64,000 bases of DNA from Medicago truncatula. Lineage: Eukaryota; Streptophyta; Magnoliopsida; Fabales; Fabaceae. A program made the position numbers and the translations under genes. The DNA lies in NCBI RefSeq assembly GCF_003473485.1, contig NC_053042.1:44603762-44667761 (forward strand). The letters run 5' to 3'. Each line of letters starts with the position of its first letter. The first letter of the stretch is position 1. Below, piece by piece: positions 43,910 through 55,828 of this stretch. The notes beneath the pieces are model-generated. The model was not told the origin of the DNA, did no database searches, and worked only from the letters and a program-made list of their open reading frames with translations.

Positions 43910-45450
43910 GCCTTAATACATCCCTCGGTCCCTTAACTTATTCTATTTTCTCAGTTTGATCCCTTAACTATTAAATGTCTCAATTTGATCCCATAACTCT
44001 TTTGCCGTTTATTATTTTGGTCATCTCCGTTAGTTTTTAACCTTAGGGTGCGTTTGATTTGCTAAAAAATGAAGGACATGACAAAACAACTTTAGTTGTC
44101 CAGCGTTTGATTTATAAAACTGTTTATAGGTGGTCCACCATAGACCTTATTAAATCTTTTATTTTTAACCGTTTGATATTTTTTTTAAATGAAGACCGTT
44201 GGATCAAGGAGAGATCTATTGTAACTTATAATGAATAACAACCCCTAATTTTTTCCTCCATCATCTTCCCTAAATCATCTCCAAATAAAAGTCTCATCTT
44301 TAATAATCATCTTAAAAGAGAGAAAAAAAAACCAGAAAAACAAAATTACTACTATAATCATCATCTTCCTTTCATTTTCCTTAACATTCTTAAAAAAAAT
44401 TACTATCAGAATCATTCTAAAAAAAAACATTCTCATTCTCCCTCTCTTTTCTTTCTCATGATCTTCATCATCTTAAATACTATGTTCTTGTAAACCCAGA
44501 AAAATTAATTATATCCTCACCAAAATCTCAAATATGCCAATAATTTTTATAAAAACCATATCAGACGCAAACCCATAAGCCTTATATGAATCCATTTCTT
44601 TCAAATCTCAAAAAATCCCATACTAGAGAAATGTGTTAACCAAAAGTCGTTATCATTTGATGAGATTCAAGAACCAATAGCCTCCAAACACATGAACATA
44701 ATCACTAGTTTTGTGAGCAAACAACTCGTCAAAATACTTGTGTGCCTTTTGTTGGAGGAGTAAAAGACCCTCCATAACTATTCCTCCATCATCTTGTAAC
44801 CGTGGTAATTTGTTCGGCTTCGATCAGCACGTATGTGAGGCGTGAAAAAATTATGTCTTGAGATGTTTAAACTCATTTTTCCCTTTTAATCCGGTCCAAA
44901 TCTGCTCCCCAACAACAACACAACAACAGCAAAATGGTTAATGTTCATAAAAAAATGGGTTTAAATTGGGATTTGGAAGGATTTAGATTAGATCCAAAAA
45001 TAGGTTTAGATTGGAATGTGAAAGGATTGATGTTGATGATGAAGAATTGGAATTCGAAAATGAGTTTTTTGTGAAAGATTGGAAGATGAGAACAGGAACA
45101 AAGAGGGAAGAGAATGAACAAGAGAAGAGGAAGATAGAAGAGGATCAAGGGAACACAGAGAAGAGAAGAGATTTTTTTTATTTCTTTTTTAATTTTTATT
45201 TGTAGAAAATTCAATAGAAATGATTCTATGTTGTGAGTTCATTGTATATTTGTGTGCTTTCTAAATCCAACAATTGATCACCATCTTAACTGACATGTGG
45301 ACAAAAGGTTAACGGTTTTTGAAAAAAACTAACAGAAAAGACCAAAATAGTAAATGGCAGAAGAGTTATATAACCAAATTGAGACACTTAATAGTTAAGG
45401 GACCAAACTAGGAAAATAAAATAAGTTAAGGGACCGGGATGTATTAAGCC
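43910..45450. mobile_element. Second Pack-MULE-like element
   Basis: Left end gccttaatacatccctcggt; right end (reverse complement) ggcttaatacatcccggtcc. TIRs of about 150 bp share cccttaacttattctatttt, tttggtccctt/ttgatccct and ttggtcttttctgttag-type sequence. Nine A residues flank both sides (43901-43909, 45451-45459), compatible with a 9-bp duplication. The terminal family and the internal 'gaccgttggat' words match the element at 11222. Inside, minus strand 44653-44823, is a 56-codon frame that looks gene-like (KLPRLQDDGGIVMEGLLLLQ, then KAHKYFDELF and FGGYWFLNLIK) but that I do not recognise; probably another captured fragment. Confidence 0.75.
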
Positions 45451-45472
45451 AAAAAAAAATCATGCCTTGGAC

Positions 45473-47067
45473 CTTGTCACGACTATACGCCACCAAGACC
45501 ATCAGCAACAGAGCACTTCATTTTGAGTGCTTAAGTGGGTCATGCATGTACACATCATCTATTTTTTTTTTATTTTCATATTACTTAATAAGCTTTCAAT
45601 CTCTCCAACCTATCACCTCATAAAAAAAGTTAATAAATAGATCTTATTAATAACTCAATGTCATTGTATTTCAAAAAAGTTTATTGGTTTGTGTACAATT
45701 TATTACATATGTCCCACGAAAATTAAAGATAGAGGATGCTTATATAGCCACCCTTCTCTATAAGCACCAAACATTTTCTCTTCACATTTTCTATGAGTGG
45801 TGTTGGAACCCCATGGATTATTTTTTAGATAGCTTTTTTGTTTTGTAAGTGTTATGATTGTAGGGTGTTTTGTGTGCATTGTTTGATGGGTGTGTTTTTT
45901 GGAGGTTGGATTGCCGCATATTTACGGTATCCGTTATAGTTTCTTTGTTTCACTTCACTGTTTGTCTTGTGTAGTGTAGCTTTCAATAATATGTTGTTTA
46001 AAAAAAAATACATTCAAAAACCTAACCAAAGATCCACCTTTCTTTATATACCAAAAAATAAAATAAAATCAAAATCTACTCATTAGTTCTCGTCTCTTAT
46101 AGAATTTAGAATGCCCATAGTCGATAATTTTTTGCATTCACATAGTCGATACATCTATGATTGTTAGATTATAATTAAACATTTAAGATTTCAAAAGATC
46201 AATATTTTAGTTTGTTTATTTTAATCAAAATTTAGATTGAAATATGAATTGTTTGATCTTGATGGTGATTACTACTGATGTATCAACATGTAAAAGCGGA
46301 GATTATATATTGCAAACAATATGAATTCCACGCATTCCCCTATTTCTTTTTCTTCTCATTCTCTTCGTTCCTTAGCTTGCAAGTTAGCACATGCACCTTT
46401 AATTTGTTTTACTTATATAATGCAAAAACAATTGGCTTCACTTTTCTCTGTCTTATTCCCATGGTTTTTCTCTTTGTATATCTCGATAGGAACGGGTAGA
46501 AACCGAAAAAGGGTAGCATATAATTTCCATACTGGAATTAGACCTTAGCAAAATATCCCAAGTGCTTAGCAATTCACAAGATCCTATCAATAACATGGGA
46601 TTCTAAATGCTACCATCTTCAAACTTGAAACCTTAGAAAATTTTACAAAGAACATTCATGCAAGTCCAAAATGGACACATGCAATGCTACTCGTTTCTCT
46701 AGGAGCCCACCAATTGACCCCGATCTAAGGTGATCCTGTTTGATAAAAATCTACTTTGGATCACTATCAAGGGAACATAGTTTAATGGGTGAAATGATGT
46801 TATGGCTTCTTGGTGATGGAGTTTTGTGAAAAATCGTAGAGGATGGAAAAGGGACAAAATGAATGAAGATAAAAATATTTTGTATGATGGTTTACCTAAC
46901 AGTAACATAACCAACACGCCTTCAATTTTACATACCAATGTCTTTGTCTTGATACAAGTGGAACATAACATGATTGCCCATGTTTTATTTTATTTTAATT
47001 AAAGTTATACCTAATCTCCATATTGGTATGGATATATGGATTCCATGTGGCTAGCATGCTATCTGTA
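45473..47067. other. Intergenic
   Basis: 45473-45500 continues the H2B-flank copy (accttgtcacgactatacgc, then gccaccaaga). After that no gene or defined element; short open frames at 46278-46550 and 46699-46971 have no family signature. Confidence 0.4.
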
Positions 47068-47078
47068 ATTGTTTCATT

Positions 47079-47182
47079 TAAAAAAAAAAAAAAAGCTAAA
47101 TTAGCCCACTTAAATTGACACTAGAGAGAATCGAACCTGAAACCTCAAGGATGAGCACACTCCTGAATCCCAAACTAATACC
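47079..47182 (-). repeat. tRNA-derived SINE, second family, with 10-bp TSD
   Basis: The minus strand reads gaggtttcaggttcgattct (B-box), ctagtgtcaatttaagtggg and ctaatttagctttttt. Flanked by attgtttcat on both sides (47068-47077 and 47183-47192). Same family as 43220. Confidence 0.65.
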
Positions 47183-47462
47183 ATTGTTTCATCTTATTGT
47201 TGCAATGTGTTGGTTGTTTTGCAAGATATTCTCTTGTCTTGTTAATGTATTCATTTATAATATAAAACAGATACATCAATATTTAATGAATCTAAGATTT
47301 TTTCTTTATGTGTGAGTTTTTTTATGTTGCTTGATCATGAATGGGGAATTTGAGACGAGGACTAGTGATTAAGATTTAAGATAGTAATTTGGTACACACT
47401 AACAACCAAATTCTAATCAATCAAAATTCTAATAGGGCGTTAACAAATCAATTTTTTTTTTT

Positions 47463-47583
47463 TGCCAGATAGTCTAGTGGCTAGAATTTACCTTATAAGG
47501 TGAGCAAGCGGGGTGTCCGGGTTTCGAACCCCGACCCCTGCATATAATAATGCATTGTCTTACTAACTGAGCTATGCTCACGG
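47463..47583 (-). repeat. tRNA-derived SINE
   Basis: The minus strand starts with an A-box-like tagctcagttagtaagac, then gcaggggtcggggttcgaaa (B-box GGTTCGAAACC), then the tRNA-unrelated part gcttgctcaccttataagg and tctagccactagactatct, with a tail of A (T run on the plus strand). The best-preserved of its family here (others at 13367, 32925, 51321). Confidence 0.7.
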
Positions 47584-47606
47584 GACTGACATATCAAAAT
47601 TCTAAT

Positions 47607-47899
47607 GGCTTAATTGCACTTTTGGACCCTATCTTTCCAAAAGTTGCGGTTATGGCCCCCTAATTAATTTAAATACAAAACAGCCCCCTATGTTTTGATT
47701 CTTTGGCAGTTTTGAACCCCCAGTCTATTACTGAGGTGCCACGTGTATTATTTAGGGGGCCACGTGGCACTTCACTAATGGACTGGGGTCCAAAACTGCC
47801 AAAGAATCAAAACATAGGGGACTGTTTTGTATTTAAATTAGTTAGGGAGCCATAACCGCAACTTTTGAAAAGATAGAGGTCCAAAAGTGCAATTAAGCC
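47607..47899. mobile_element. Mutator-type hairpin MITE with perfect 9-bp TSD
   Basis: Starts ggcttaattgcacttttgga and ends with its reverse complement. The two ~130-bp arms pair along almost their whole length (for example aaaacagccccctatgttttg against caaaacataggggactgtttt), leaving a short loop with ccacgtggcac. Flanks are aattctaat on both sides (47598-47606 and 47900-47908). Confidence 0.95.
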
Positions 47900-47909
47900 A
47901 ATTCTAATA

Positions 47910-48340
47910 CAACAACCAAATTAACTTCACTCACAAATGGCCAAAGATCAATAACAATTCGAGATCCATATTCTTTAATTTCCCTCAACTACGAAAATAT
48001 ATATTTGCAAATGTTTGTTTAAATCGACTAATTAGATCTTTGAGATGACCAATTTAATCATATACAAACAAGTCATTTGATGGAAACATAGCAGAAATAA
48101 TTGATGTTTATACACTCCAACGTGCCTTTGCCGCTGTGCATATGTATGCATTATAGATTTTTTTCTTTAAAGCCAACACTTTTTATTGAAAAGAGATAAC
48201 AAGTGAACAAGACCACAGGATATGTCAAGAGTTCTTCAACTAGAAGATCAATGAAACCAACAAACAATAAAACCAACGAACAATGCTAAAATAACATCAT
48301 ATCAACAAATTAAGGCAAATGGCAACACCACATATTGTTA
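47910..48340. other. Intergenic
   Basis: No gene or defined repeat. 48165-48330 is A-rich with aaccaacaaacaataaaacc-type simple duplication. Confidence 0.4.
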
Positions 48341-48720
48341 AAGAGTCTCACATTGGTTGAGATATGACCTAAATAAATATTTATCAGTGGAACAATCTTT
48401 ATTTTATAAGTCGGTTTTTTAAGACTGTGTTAGGCTCAATCACGATTTCTAAGATGATATAAGAACATCATCTAAAATTTTTTGGACCACTTACTATCAG
48501 ACTTCCGCTACCGGGCCATCCACCATTTGAATCTACGCACCAAACCCAATTAATTATGCTGGTTTTCTGGAATTATGTTAGATCCAATCACGATTTTTAA
48601 GATAGTATCAAAGCATCATCCAAGATCTGTTGAACAACTTCCTAATAAGTTTTCGCTGTCGGATCATCTACCATTTAAATCCACGCATGAAACCCAACTA
48701 AAATGGTGTTAAGGAGTCTG
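48341..48720. repeat. TRIM/LTR-like repeat with internal tandem duplication
   Basis: Starts with attgttaaagagtctcacattggttgagatatgacc-type sequence (first 20: attgttaaagagtctcacat), the style of short plant LTRs. A ~150-bp unit is present twice: 48430-48565 and 48580-48715, each with aatcacgatttctaagatga / tttttaagatagt, aacatcatc and caccatttgaatctacgca. The agtatcaaagcatc word in the second unit resembles a tRNA-Met primer site. Not assigned to a named family. Confidence 0.5.
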
Positions 48721-49006
48721 GTTCTATTTGACGGTTCAATTTTTTTTTTAAATAGTTCTAATATTTAATTAAGTTTGTTTTTTTCAGTGATCCTAGTTAT
48801 TAGTTAATAATAACAATTTGTTACAATTGGGTTAAAGAAATTAGTTCAATTCGAGTAAAACACATTTTGATTATTTGCAAAGGTAGTTTTAGTTTGGTAC
48901 GGAACTACGGTGCATTGAATCTCTATAATAGATGGATTTTGTTGGAAACAAAATTGTTGAACTAAAGTGGGTTTTAGAATAACATCCATAAGGTTCTGAT
49001 GATAAT

Positions 49007-49740
49007 TGTTGAAAATTGACTCAAAAATTGGATGTTGAAGCACTGAAAAATCGTGGCATGTTTGCAGGGGCAACATGGTACGATTGGATGGTTCAGGTTT
49101 GGTTTGTCATTGGAAAAATCGTGGCACGATCCAGGAGGAACGTGGCACGATGCAGGAGGAACATGACACGATTCTAACAGATAAGGTATAGTACTGTACT
49201 GTCACCTGCTCCAACGTGGCACGATGGGCACGTAACGTGGCACGATGCTGCGTATTCCTGAGCACTATTTAAGGCTTCTTTCTTCATCTTTTGTGTGTGG
49301 CTTTGAGAGAGAAACTTGGGAATACAAAGGAGGTAACTTGAGGGTTGAGTGTCTTTGTAGTGAGGTTCTCTTGAGGGTTGGGAAACATTGTAAACACCTT
49401 GGGTAGTGAGATTTCACCATTGGAAGGATCAAAAAGCTTCCTTTTGTGTTTTCTCTTAGGATTCATTGAGAGTGTGGGTGACACAAATGAGTAGAAATTA
49501 GGTCTTGTTCTTTTGTAAGCTTATAAGCTAATTTCTTGTAACTCTTTTGTAACACTTTCATCTTTTCTTTCATTACTTATCTTTATTGCTTTGATTATGC
49601 TCGTGGTGTTGCTCTACACTTAGATTTAGGTCTGTTTTTTGTTGTTGTTGCTTGGAGACACTTTATCTATTGATTACCACTTCCTTTGCTCCACACATCT
49701 TTGTTATTCATTGGTGTGTTTTTTGTCCGAATTCACAACA
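49007..49740. mobile_element. Solo LTR (734 bp)
   Basis: Begins TGTTG and ends CAACA, the canonical inverted LTR termini, and is flanked by ataat / ataac (4 of 5 identical), the duplication length of LTR retrotransposons. The interior is non-coding and carries four or five copies of cgtggcacgat (49048-49250) and a TATA-like ctatttaagg at 49264. No internal retrotransposon domain adjoins, so it most likely arose by LTR-LTR recombination. Confidence 0.7.
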
Positions 49741-50720
49741 ATAACAATGTATAAAAGAACAATTTGGTACTTTAATGTACTTTTAAGTGTGTATGACTAT
49801 ATAATTAAATTATGACTTCAAGGTCAAGTTCTGAATACAAAGGAAAGTATTTTGGTACTCAAGAAAAACATAGGGGGTTTCTGAAAACTGAAAAGATGAT
49901 AAGAAAAAATATCAACAAAAAGTCAAAGCTTTGATCAGAAGATGTCTTGAAGACTCTGACGAGAACAAGCTCTGATGGATTTAACCTCTGAAGGAAATAA
50001 GTTTTGATGATGTCAACAGTCTGGGTGACTTTAATAAATTTTGTCATCTTTTGAGGGAAGGTTGTTTTCAAGTACTATTTAACGACATTACCCAATTGAG
50101 GAAAAAAAATTCAAATATGATCAAACTTCTCAAGGATGAAGTTGATGAGTTAGCAATCTTCAAACATCGGCTCTATTTTTCCTCTCCAACCTGAGCAATT
50201 TGAAGAAATTAGACTTCACATATTTTACAAGAGCCCAAACTCTCAAATTCAAAAGCATTCAAGCACTTATAAAATTCTTACGAACTTAATATCTTAGAAT
50301 TTCTAGTGTTAGAAGTTTCTTGTTCTTAAAATTAGTACTCTCTTGACTTCTTAAAGTATAAACACATTTAAACTTATTGTTAAACTCTGACTGTAGAAGT
50401 CCTCTTGTGTGAGGTAAGAAAGTCTCTTACTTGTGTATTTGAACATTTGTAATATTTGTGTGATTATAGTGAAAAAATTCATTGGAAGTGCAAATGGGAT
50501 TAGACTAACATTGGATTGTGAGGTGAACAAAGATAATTGCTTGTGTCATCTCTCCTTATCTCTTTATGTCTGTGTTTATCTTTCACCTTCTGATTTTATA
50601 CTTTGATTCTGATAAACAATTAGAAAAAGTTTTTTAAAAAACTCAACAAATTTTCAACGCTCATTTCTTGAGTTTTTCTCATCTTCAAAAAACATTAATG
50701 AAATGATTCAATTCATCTAA
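49741..50720. repeat. LTR-like debris, copia style
   Basis: Segments such as gttagaagtttcttgttctt, tgtagaagtcctcttgtgtg and ttcattggaagtgcaaatgg have the look of the R/U5 part of a large legume copia-type LTR. No partner LTR or coding part here. Confidence 0.35.
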
Positions 50721-51305
50721 ACCATGATAACGTTTCAGCTCGATTTTCTTTCTAAACTGAACCATAAACATCCCTAAAAATATTTGCTACCCTTTTTCCT
50801 TTATGCATAACATTTACAACTCCTAAGCAACCCATTTTTCCTTTGCCACCCTTGTCTTGATTAATTAAGCCACTTCAACAAAATCTATATAACCCCACTT
50901 TAACATCTCACATTCCTCCAAATTCCAATGGCTAGGAAAAAAAGAAATATATTGATTCACACTCCATTGGAGATGCTATAATGACCCAATCTCCAATAAG
51001 CGTCGGAGTAAGACAAGGGCCTGATTTCACTCGTGCTAGTGTCCACTGTCCTCTCCATACATGCACATTCATTCATTTCATAGTACTGGTCCTTCACCTG
51101 GAAGAAAGAGTTCTCCAACCACTCCTACTTTGAGTTCATACACAGAGGTGGTCCTGTTTAGTACTGTTTACTGAGACAATCCTAGTATAAAATACTCTAT
51201 TGTTACTCTATTTGCTCCTCAATATAAATATATTTGACACACATTTAAGAAAATAGGCATCATATTAAATTTTAAAGTTGTTATACAACATCCACAATGA
51301 TACTA
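50721..51305. other. Intergenic
   Basis: No gene supported. A short pyrimidine-rich stretch at 50795-50920 gives no recognised frame. Confidence 0.4.
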
Positions 51306-51320
51306 AACTAAAACGAGTTT

Positions 51321-51405
51321 GTCCTCGTGAGCTTAACTCAGTTAGTAGAGACAATGCATAAGTTATGCAAGGTCTGAGGTTCAAACCCTAGACACCACAA
51401 AAAAA
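51321..51405 (+). repeat. tRNA-derived SINE with 15-bp TSD
   Basis: A-box-like tagcttaactcagttagtag-type core (gagcttaactcagttagtag at 51329), B-box gaggttcaaaccc (51376), then a run of A. Flanked by aactaaaacgagttt (51306-51320) and aactaaaaagagttt (51406-51420), 14 of 15 identical. Confidence 0.8.
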
Positions 51406-51420
51406 AACTAAAAAGAGTTT

Positions 51421-54400
51421 TTCAAATAGGTGTCTACACATAATTTATTTATAATTTTTGTAATAAAAACATCTATTAAAAACTGAATGACTCCAATGAT
51501 AATAAACTAGAAAGAATCCTTAAATATATCTCATTAATATGTACTTTAATACGTGTATTTAGAAAATAAACAAAAAGAAATTGAAGAGAGCAAAAATCAC
51601 GTGAGTTTGATATGATGAGACCGACTTTTATATATTTTCTTTCATATTTTATTTAATCGTAGAACTTGTTTGTTGTTGAACAGAAAAAAAAGTTCTTATA
51701 TAAATGATGATAACTAATAGATACTTACCAATTTTTTCTTCCTCTGATGGGTCCTTAATAAGATGGAGTACATATCAAGTAAAAGACCCCATGTTTGAGA
51801 TACTTTAATAGCAACTGTATGCTTATGAGGAAAAACAGATGGAACTATAAAATGCATACATTTACGGCCAAACAAAAGAGATGGATGCTTAGGAATTTTA
51901 AGTATTTGTGCTTAAAAGGTGAGACAATAATTTAAAAACAACTGTAGAGATTTGGTTCCTTGGACGTCTATCACAAACATATATTAGAATCAGATATATA
52001 TCATTCTTAATTCCAAGGAAAAGAATTAAGCAATGTTTTTATAATAGATTATTGGTGTAGTGACTCTAGATTTTAAACTTTTCAACTCTTCTTTTTCCTA
52101 ACCTCAATCCAAGTTTTCTGGAATTAACTTTTTTTTTTTTTTTTTTGACGGAAATTCTGGAATTAACTATTTTGTTCAAACTTTGTGATATAGACCCTCT
52201 TGCATGCAAAGTAAATTATGAATCCTAAAATTATAGATAATTTATGACTTACTACATTTTTTTAATTTTATTTAGCGACTAAAGACCAATTTTTAGATAA
52301 AAGTCTCATCCAAAAAAAGAAAAATAAGTGTTTAACATTGGTCTTTACATCCCTCAAAAAAAAAAACATTGGTCTTTACATTTTTTCTTGAGGGGAACAT
52401 TTAGTCTCAAAATTGGTCACAAAATTATTTAGTGCTTTATTTAAAGATAAATTGGTGACTGATTTGAAAATTCACTGATAAATTAGTCTTTGCCGCCGTT
52501 GTGATTTGAAACTGATAAATTAGTCTTTGCCGCCGTTGCTAAAATTTGTGACCCGACAATGAGAAATAGCATCTGATATATATAACTCGAATAAGATTAC
52601 ATCTAGTGGAGAAGATATATGAAAAACATAATCTTTTTTATTATTATGAGGAATAAGCAATTCTATACTTTATGTTTAGAAACCAAAATCATATCATAGT
52701 CTATAAATAAAACAACATCATGTTTGAGAATTTTGTTAATTTGAAAACGTGGTTCTCACCAAGAATTAGGTCTTAGGTTAGTTTTCATAGTGAGAATCTT
52801 TAGTCATAAACAAATTGGAAGCTGTTCCACGCCATTTTCATTAGAAGATTCATGTTGCCTAGTAGTATTTAATTTCTCTCTAGGTAAAACCACTCGTCTA
52901 ATTTTTGTTAGTTGTGACTAATTTTTGTTCTAATTACATAAATAAAAAAACATTCCAATTTGACATATCAACGAAACCGTTTTAAAATGATTATAAGTAC
53001 TTTTCATGATATATATGCACTTAATAAAAAACTTGCTGGTGGAATACTGAAAACATCTAAAGTTTCCCTTCAATTAGAACACAAAAACTTATAAACAATC
53101 TTCTGTTAAAAAAAAAACTTATAAATAATCTCACTTATAACTTTATAAACTGGTCATCTCTATCACTAATTTTTCTCTCAAAAAAAATCTCTATCACTAA
53201 TTTTGATGATTGATAGTTTTTTTTTGTTTTTTGACACATTGATGATTGATAGTTGAACAAACCAATTTAGCCACTATTTGACTCAAATAATTAGGTTAGA
53301 TCATATGAGAAGGATAGCAATAACATTTATTTTGTTAACCACTTAGACACGTGGCTGTTACAGGAAATGTTTTAGGTTTTTAATTAATAAAATTATTAGT
53401 TGTCAACATCATACAATGAGAGCCAATTCCTCATAGATTACTTGATAATGTTTATTATTTAAATTATTTGAAAGGACCATAATAATGTTATAAAAAAAAT
53501 ATGGTTAAAATGAGAAACTGCTTTTGATAACATTTGAGAAATAATATGATTTTTAACGAGTGTAGAGTCTTTTTTTTATGGATTAAAGGTGAATAAGTGA
53601 GGTTTCTGAGATCCAAACATCAATCTCTGAATATATTATGTAATATATCTATCAATTAAAGGAAACTCGCGGGGACCATACAAATATATTAATTAGCGAT
53701 AACAACATGTATACTTGTTCACATTTACTTTTCAATACGCTTATTTAACGCCTTATTTTGGCAACACGTTTTTAGTAGCCAAACGTGCGTTTACTTTTTC
53801 AAACGCAGTTTCTAGATTTTTTGTCTTGTTTGGGTGAATGAAAAGTGCGTCCAGGAAACTCAGTTTTGATCTCAAAACGCGTGTACAACTGAAGCTGGTA
53901 TTCCTAGCTATTGCGTTTGGGAAACTCGATTTTCATTTCAATGACATGTATAGTTACCAATATACCCATGTTTTCTTCTCCAATTTTTTACGAATGAACA
54001 TCTTTCTTCTTCTTCCTTAAAAAGAACATCTTTTTTCTTCTTTATTTTTACAGATCTATCCTAATTTTGTCGGATTTGCAGATAAAACAGAGAGAAGAGG
54101 ACAAAAAATAAATAATAATAATATAACTTAAAACAAACAACAGGAACCGAAAGACTGCATATATGTTCTTAATGGTGAGTGATGGAGAAATGGTATGAGA
54201 GAAAAATAGTGAAATGAAATGGGGAAGAAGAAAGGTTAGAAGAGTTAGATTAGTGAGAGATGGAGAAATAGATGGAAATGTGAAGAAGTGTAATGAAGCT
54301 TATGGAAAAATAGTAGGGAAACGTGAGGGAGTATTAAAAATAACTCAATTGATAAAAAAGATTAAAAGAAAAACTCATAAATTTTCTTAAAAAAAACTCT

Positions 54401-55240
54401 TATAATCTGAAATTATTTTTAAATAAATTTGTGAACCAATAAAAATTCATTTATAATTTTAGATAAGTTAAATAATTATTTTAACTAAAAATGGGATATT
54501 TAGTTTTAATTAAAAGGATAATTTAGTCATTGCACATTCAAACTCAATTTTGATTCAAATTATCCAAATAACATCAACAAATAAGAATCACTTATGTTAA
54601 AGTGTATCCTAACATAATCAATTCACATTCAACTCATTTTTAGTGTGTGTTTGAAAACAAGTTTGGAAGCCCAAAACCAATTCTCATGCAATTTCACCGT
54701 GATTTGGCTGAAGCTGGAAAACATGGTTTCTACCCAAATGTGATTTTCCACCGTAATTTTGTAAGTTCCAACGTCATACCAAACACATGCTTAACTAAAA
54801 TCAATTATTATCACCGCCAAACGAAACATACACCTCTTTTTTATTTCGCTGTGATAAATTAAATTTTGGGTGTCATATAACTACTTTTCCAATGAAAATG
54901 TGTTGAAATTTACGTGTTTGTGTTGCTAGTAGCATTAGTACTAGCATGTCCACTTCTAGTTTAAAAAAAAAAATCTATATAATAAATTATTGCATTTTTT
55001 TACATTTATTTAAAATAAAACACAAGTGGAAATACTTTATACTATTTTTAATTTGGTTTTATGTTTGTAAAAAATATTAGTGGAAAACACAATTTTGATT
55101 TACTAGATGTTAAGACAAGATTAATTAAGAAGACTACACACCACGCATCGCCACACCACACCACACCACACCACTATCTTTCTCTCTCATCTTTCTTTAA
55201 TTAATATAAATAAATTCTGACATCATATCATATCATATCA
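51421..55240. other. Long intergenic stretch
   Basis: 3.8 kb without a supported gene. 52473-52538 contains a 38-bp direct repeat (taaattagtctttgccgccg twice). 53690-53960 and 54600-54860 have gtgtgtttg/aaacgc-rich words of dispersed repeats (possibly MITE remains) without definable ends. Just before the RING gene: (ccaca)n at 55154-55175 and (atcat)n at 55220-55242. Confidence 0.45.
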
Positions 55241-55423
55241 TATGATCCTCTCATTCTATTCACCTTTCTTCTTTCCTTCCTTATTTGTTTCTGCGTCTTT
55301 CGCTCTTCTTTTTCACCTCACCCTTTTTCTCTCTCTCTCTCTCTTTTCAACCATTCCCACGATTTTTCTAGGGTTTCATTTTCCCCTCTTTCTTCCTCAA
55401 TTCACGATCACACCCACTCTCAG

Positions 55424-55573
55424 GTACGTCTATTTCGTACCCTACTTCCATTCCGTTTATCCTAATTTCCATTTTCATATTCAGATTACGCGCTTCATTT
55501 TCACAATTTCCTTGTATTTCGTTGAATTTCGATATTGTGTTTGTTGTTTTTAATAACTCTTATCGTTTATCAG
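55424..55573 (+). other. Predicted 5' UTR intron of the RING gene
   Basis: A GT donor after cactctcag (55421-55423) and an AG acceptor after tttatcag (55571-55573) frame a 150-bp T-rich stretch in the CT-rich leader. Leader introns of this type are common in constitutive plant genes. Not proven without transcripts. Confidence 0.5.
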
Positions 55574-55828
55574 GTGGCATGTGTGTTGGTCGGGATTTGA
55601 ATTTCAATTTTATTAGGGAAACACTTTTATTGCTTTCCCCTCCTCTTTTTCTTATGGCTTTCATGACTCTCAGATTATGCTTCCCTTTTTTCTTTTTCTT
55701 TTTTGTTTTCCTTTTTGGTTTCCGAGAGATTCAATTTCAAATGTTGGTTTAGCAATTCCGTGGGTTGTATTTATTAGGTTGGGTGGGTTCTATATATTGT
55801 TGTATAGTGGTGGAGATTCTGTGTGAGG

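Noticed and set aside
44945..45214. 89-codon Phe/Pro-rich minus frame and its Glu-rich antisense in the second Mutator element
   Set aside because: CT/GA-rich composition close to the right TIR; no family signature on either strand.
47480..47583. Possible tRNA gene (good A and B boxes)
   Set aside because: No pairing acceptor stem; the tail, family copies and orientation identify a SINE. The same was concluded for 13367 and 51321.
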